Shown here: piece after piece, positions 61,385 through 64,000 of the stretch
How positions within the stretch are numbered: the first letter of the stretch is position 1
Layout of the letters: every line of letters starts with the position of its first letter
The notes under the pieces: model-generated
What the model was told of the DNA's origin: nothing
The model's input: the letters and a program-made list of their open reading frames with translations, nothing else
Databases searched by the model: none
Source: Ignavibacteriota bacterium
Lineage (GTDB): Bacteria > Bacteroidota > Ignavibacteria > Ignavibacteriales > Melioribacteraceae
Reading direction: 5' to 3'
Assembly (NCBI GenBank): GCA_016716225.1
Contig: JADJWT010000001.1
Span: 682,001 to 746,000 of the forward strand
DNA length: 64,000 nt
Program-made: the position numbers and the translations under genes

Positions 61385-62524
61385 TTATACTTCCATTTGT
61401 TGTGGTTTCCATGGACCACTTGGTTTTTCCGGAAATACAATATATTTTCTACCAAGAAAGTTTATTAAAAAACCTATTCCCGTCGCAATTAGTTTTGAAA
61501 TACCTGGGCTAAAACTCATATTCAATAAAAATTTTGTCAGATATAAATCAAATAACCCAGCAACAATTACTAATAATACATACATTAATAATTCTGTAGG
61601 AGCATTCCATTTTGCTTTATGTCTAAATAACAGTTTTATACTTAAATAATAGTTAACAGCTGCAGCAAGAACAAATGCAATTGGAGCAGATAATTCAATC
61701 AAAAAGTTTGAATTAAATAAAGCCAAAAACACAAATAAATTTACTAACGCTGCTGTGCCGCCAATTAGTAAATAAAAAAGGAATTGAATTGGAACAGGAG
61801 CCTTATTAGCATTGTACCTAAAAATACAATATAGGGCTCTAAACCCATCTTTTGCGCCAATTTTTTTCCCTTCTTCGTAAGTCCTTCCATAATATGATAT
61901 GCCCATTTCAAAAATTCTTAACCTTCTTTGAGCTATTTTTGCAACAATTTCCGGTTCAAAACCAAATCTATTTTCTTCAATATTAATACTCTGAATTACA
62001 TCACGCTTAAATACCTTATAGCATGTTTCCATATCACTAAGATTTAAATCAGAAAACATATTAGATAGCATTGTAAGAAATTTATTACCCAAAGAATGCC
62101 AGAAGTATAAAACCCTATGTGTACCACCAGATAAAAACCTTGAGCCTAAAACAACATCAGCATCTCCATTTATTAGAGGGACCAATAATTTCCTCAAATC
62201 CATTGGATCATATTCAAGATCTGCATCTTGAACTGCTACGAATTCTCCAGTTGCATATTTGAAACCCGTTCTTAAAGCAGCTCCTTTACCTTGGTTCTTT
62301 TCATGTTTTACAACTTTAACATCCGAATATTTTGTTGCTAAATTGCTTGCAATATTGTAACTATTATCTTTAGAACAATCATCAACAATTATTATTTCAA
62401 GTTTTAGGTTTTCGTCGGCAATATCTCTTACTCTTGCCACACTTTTTTCTAACGTTCTTTCTTCATTATAGCACGGCATCACAATAGTAAATTTAGTATT
62501 AAGTACTAATTGATCTGATTTCAT
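61385..62524 (-). CDS. GT2 glycosyltransferase fused to GtrA-type membrane domain
   Basis: A dolichol-phosphate-mannose-synthase-like GT2 enzyme of 379 residues. It should load a sugar onto undecaprenyl phosphate at the cytoplasmic face. Motifs: VMPCYNEERTLEKSV, IIVDDCSKDNSY, KNQGKGAALRTGFKYATGEF, VQDADLEYDP (D-x-D metal site), GSRFLSGG and the ENRFGFEPEIVAK base region. After residue 240 comes a four-helix GtrA domain (FLFYLLIGGTAALVNLFVF through GIGFLINFLGRKYIVF), a predicted flippase-like part. It is 19 bases downstream of the GT39-like gene, so the donor made here probably feeds that enzyme. Confidence 0.93.
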   Translation of the reverse strand: MKSDQLVLNTKFTIVMPCYNEERTLEKSVARVRDIADENLKLEIIIVDDCSKDNSYNIASNLATKYSDVKVVKHEKNQGKGAALRTGFKYATGEFVAVQDADLEYDPMDLRKLLVPLINGDADVVLGSRFLSGGTHRVLYFWHSLGNKFLTMLSNMFSDLNLSDMETCYKVFKRDVIQSINIEENRFGFEPEIVAKIAQRRLRIFEMGISYYGRTYEEGKKIGAKDGFRALYCIFRYNANKAPVPIQFLFYLLIGGTAALVNLFVFLALFNSNFLIELSAPIAFVLAAAVNYYLSIKLLFRHKAKWNAPTELLMYVLLVIVAGLFDLYLTKFLLNMSFSPGISKLIATGIGFLINFLGRKYIVFPEKPSGPWKPQQMEV

Positions 62525-62543
62525 TCTACCTCAATAAGAAAAA

Positions 62544-64000
62544 TTATTTGTTTTGTTGACTATTTTTTTGACTTAAATCATATAAGTAAACTGATGCTCC
62601 ATCAGCAGAAAATGATTTTAACTCTTTTCCATTTTCCTTTAAAAATGACAAGTAGAATTCTTTGGCATGTGGGTGATAAGGGGAAATATGAGTAAAAAAT
62701 ATCCAAAATCTTTTTGTCCCTAAATACTTTTCTGCATCATCCCATTTACCTTTATAGTAATGTCCAACAATATATTCTTCTTCGGAAAAACCATATTGTT
62801 TTGAATAATATTTAAAACCTGTTTCAGCTAAATTGTAAAGATAAATCGTGTCACCTTTTTTTCTATTTTCTTTTAAGAATTCAATAGCAAGTTTTATTTC
62901 ATCTCTTGTTCTTGGAGTATTTAATTTTCTAAAACTGTTTATCACTGGATGAAGAAATAGAAGAAATAAAACTAGTATACCAAGATTTTTTGAACTGATA
63001 TATTTTTTGTCAAATAAAAGTGAAACTCCATTAGCAATCATCATTAAAAAGATTGGAACTAAAAACAATATTAGTCTGTGATTAAAAGGATATTTTCTCA
63101 TAAATGATGCTGCAATTGTAACTATTAAAGGAAAAATAATAATTGTGAATTTTAACTTCCTTGATTTATAGAACTCTAAAGAACCTAAAATGAAGGTTAT
63201 TACTCCTAAACCAGTAAAATATAGACCAACAGGATGTTCAAAAATTTTAAATGGTCTTTCTAAATACCAACTAATGAAATCTATTTTACTAGAAAAAGGA
63301 TTTCTGGGGAAAAATGACAATTGCCAAAATCCTTCCATATACGTATCATGAGCAAGATATTTAAGAGAAACCAAGTAGAAAAATGCGAAGCTCAATAACC
63401 AAAAACCTACTGTAAATACTAGTGTTTTAAGTGATTTTTTTTCGCCATTAGTTAAATAAAAAATACCTAAAGCAATACCGGAACCAGCAAGCATAAACAT
63501 TGTAGGATGTGAAAACCATAAAAGAATTGCTCCGGTAAATGCAAAAACAAAATAACTTCCTAATTTATTTTTCTCAATTACTTTGTAAGCTGCCAATAAA
63601 ACTAATAACATTGCTGTAACATCATTTGAGTATTGTTTAATTTCTGATGCATAGTATATTAATGGATCAGAAAAAGTAAACAATCCAAGGGCAATTATGG
63701 TTGCTCTATTCGTTAAGTTGTATTTTGCCACTTTATAAAATAAAAAGAGACCTACTATTGAAGTAATAAAAGGAAATAATCTTAAAATTAAATCCGTGTT
63801 TCCAAATGTATTTATAAAAAATTTAACAATAATTAAAAAACCAAAAGGTGCCCCTTGATGATAATCTAGAGGTTTCAAAAATTCTAAATAGTCTCTTTCA
63901 ACTATATTTAATGCTAAAGATGATTCATCCGGCCAAAGAGAACGATTAAATAAAAATTGAGATAATCTAAAAACGATCCCAAGAAAAATCAAAAAAAAGG
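62544..64000 (-). CDS. ArnT/PMT-like (GT39/GT83-type) membrane glycosyltransferase, 5'-truncated
   Basis: A polytopic glycosyltransferase that uses a lipid-linked sugar donor on the outer face of the inner membrane. The frame is still open at the window edge, and the only start candidate inside it (TTG 63992) has no ribosome binding site, so the gene probably begins outside the window. The key acidic motif is RSLWPDESSLALNI in the first external loop, followed by HQGAPFGFLIIVKF. About ten membrane helices and a C-terminal periplasmic region with GDTIYLYNLAETGFKYY and FWIFFTHISPYHPHAKEF follow. It ends 19 bases before the GT2-GtrA gene. The acceptor (lipid A, protein or polymer) is unknown. 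Confidence 0.85.
   Translation of the reverse strand, partial: FFLIFLGIVFRLSQFLFNRSLWPDESSLALNIVERDYLEFLKPLDYHQGAPFGFLIIVKFFINTFGNTDLILRLFPFITSIVGLFLFYKVAKYNLTNRATIIALGLFTFSDPLIYYASEIKQYSNDVTAMLLVLLAAYKVIEKNKLGSYFVFAFTGAILLWFSHPTMFMLAGSGIALGIFYLTNGEKKSLKTLVFTVGFWLLSFAFFYLVSLKYLAHDTYMEGFWQLSFFPRNPFSSKIDFISWYLERPFKIFEHPVGLYFTGLGVITFILGSLEFYKSRKLKFTIIIFPLIVTIAASFMRKYPFNHRLILFLVPIFLMMIANGVSLLFDKKYISSKNLGILVLFLLFLHPVINSFRKLNTPRTRDEIKLAIEFLKENRKKGDTIYLYNLAETGFKYYSKQYGFSEEEYIVGHYYKGKWDDAEKYLGTKRFWIFFTHISPYHPHAKEFYLSFLKENGKELKSFSADGASVYLYDLSQKNSQQNK

Noticed and set aside
61327..61455. N-terminal extension of the small hypothetical protein to 61455
   Set aside because: It would overlap the conserved C-terminal end of the GT2-GtrA gene and put the signal-like segment in the middle of the protein. 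ATG 61326 fits better.
1..64000. tRNA, rRNA, tmRNA or other structural RNA genes
   Set aside because: All gaps were scanned by eye; none has the GC-richer cloverleaf-like blocks expected in such an AT-rich genome. A covariance-model search would be decisive.

Overview
This is a low-GC, gene-dense bacterial chromosome segment with no sign of phage, plasmid, transposase, CRISPR, rRNA or tRNA. Three secreted proteins end in a Y-P-N-P-F-N-P-type C-terminal sorting domain (type IX secretion style). The cbb3 oxidase has fused CcoN and CcoO, BACON domains are present, and there are LPS genes and TGTCAT-type palindromic repeats. Together these point to the Bacteroidota/Chlorobiota/Ignavibacteriota group. 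My best guess is an Ignavibacteria-like organism, inferred from protein character only. It is Gram-negative (Kdo transferase, TonB-type barrel), motile or taxis-capable (MCP, CheW), and able to respire at low oxygen.

Layout. 1-2.8 kb: end of a chemotaxis operon (5'-truncated MCP, CheW, an unknown protein). 2.8-13.6 kb, mostly minus strand: a split lysine-ketoglutarate reductase/saccharopine dehydrogenase pair, Kdo transferase plus a heptosyltransferase-like enzyme, fructose-1,6-bisphosphatase and a heterodimeric ABC exporter. 13.6-32 kb: housekeeping genes (serS, leuS, lysA, murI, glnD, typA, queC-queF), an S9 peptidase, a Nudix hydrolase and a tyrosine phenol-lyase-like enzyme. 32.3-34.4 kb: a DEAD-box helicase with a long basic tail.

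34.5-48.3 kb is the most coherent block. ccoI-ccoS-ccoNO-ccoQ-ccoP, a terminator, then ccoG-ccoH encode the cbb3 oxidase, its copper pump and assembly factors. They are followed by a tightly overlapping set: a secreted double-NosL protein, a small one-TM protein, an FtsX/MacB-type permease, its ATPase and a cysteine-containing polytopic membrane protein. A SafE-like membrane protein and an SCO1-type copper chaperone close the block. I read this as a copper handling and delivery island for the oxidase. The five-gene NosL/ABC part is the best candidate for a poorly described system.

48.3-52.9 kb: a translationally coupled pair of outer-membrane barrel proteins (minus strand), then an HD hydrolase, SixA and a LysE-type exporter (plus strand). 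53-61 kb: three large surface or secreted proteins. Two are paralogues with a shared lectin-like N-terminal domain and BACON repeats, one of which contains an almost perfect 273-bp tandem duplication. The third is a LamG/FG-GAP/UnbV/FnIII protein with a heptanucleotide tandem repeat immediately upstream of its ribosome binding site. 61-64 kb: a small unknown protein, a GT2-GtrA polyprenol glycosyltransferase and a 5'-truncated ArnT-like glycosyltransferase.

Most strand switches carry clear hairpin terminators. TTG starts are supported for several genes, in two cases by a well placed Shine-Dalgarno sequence.
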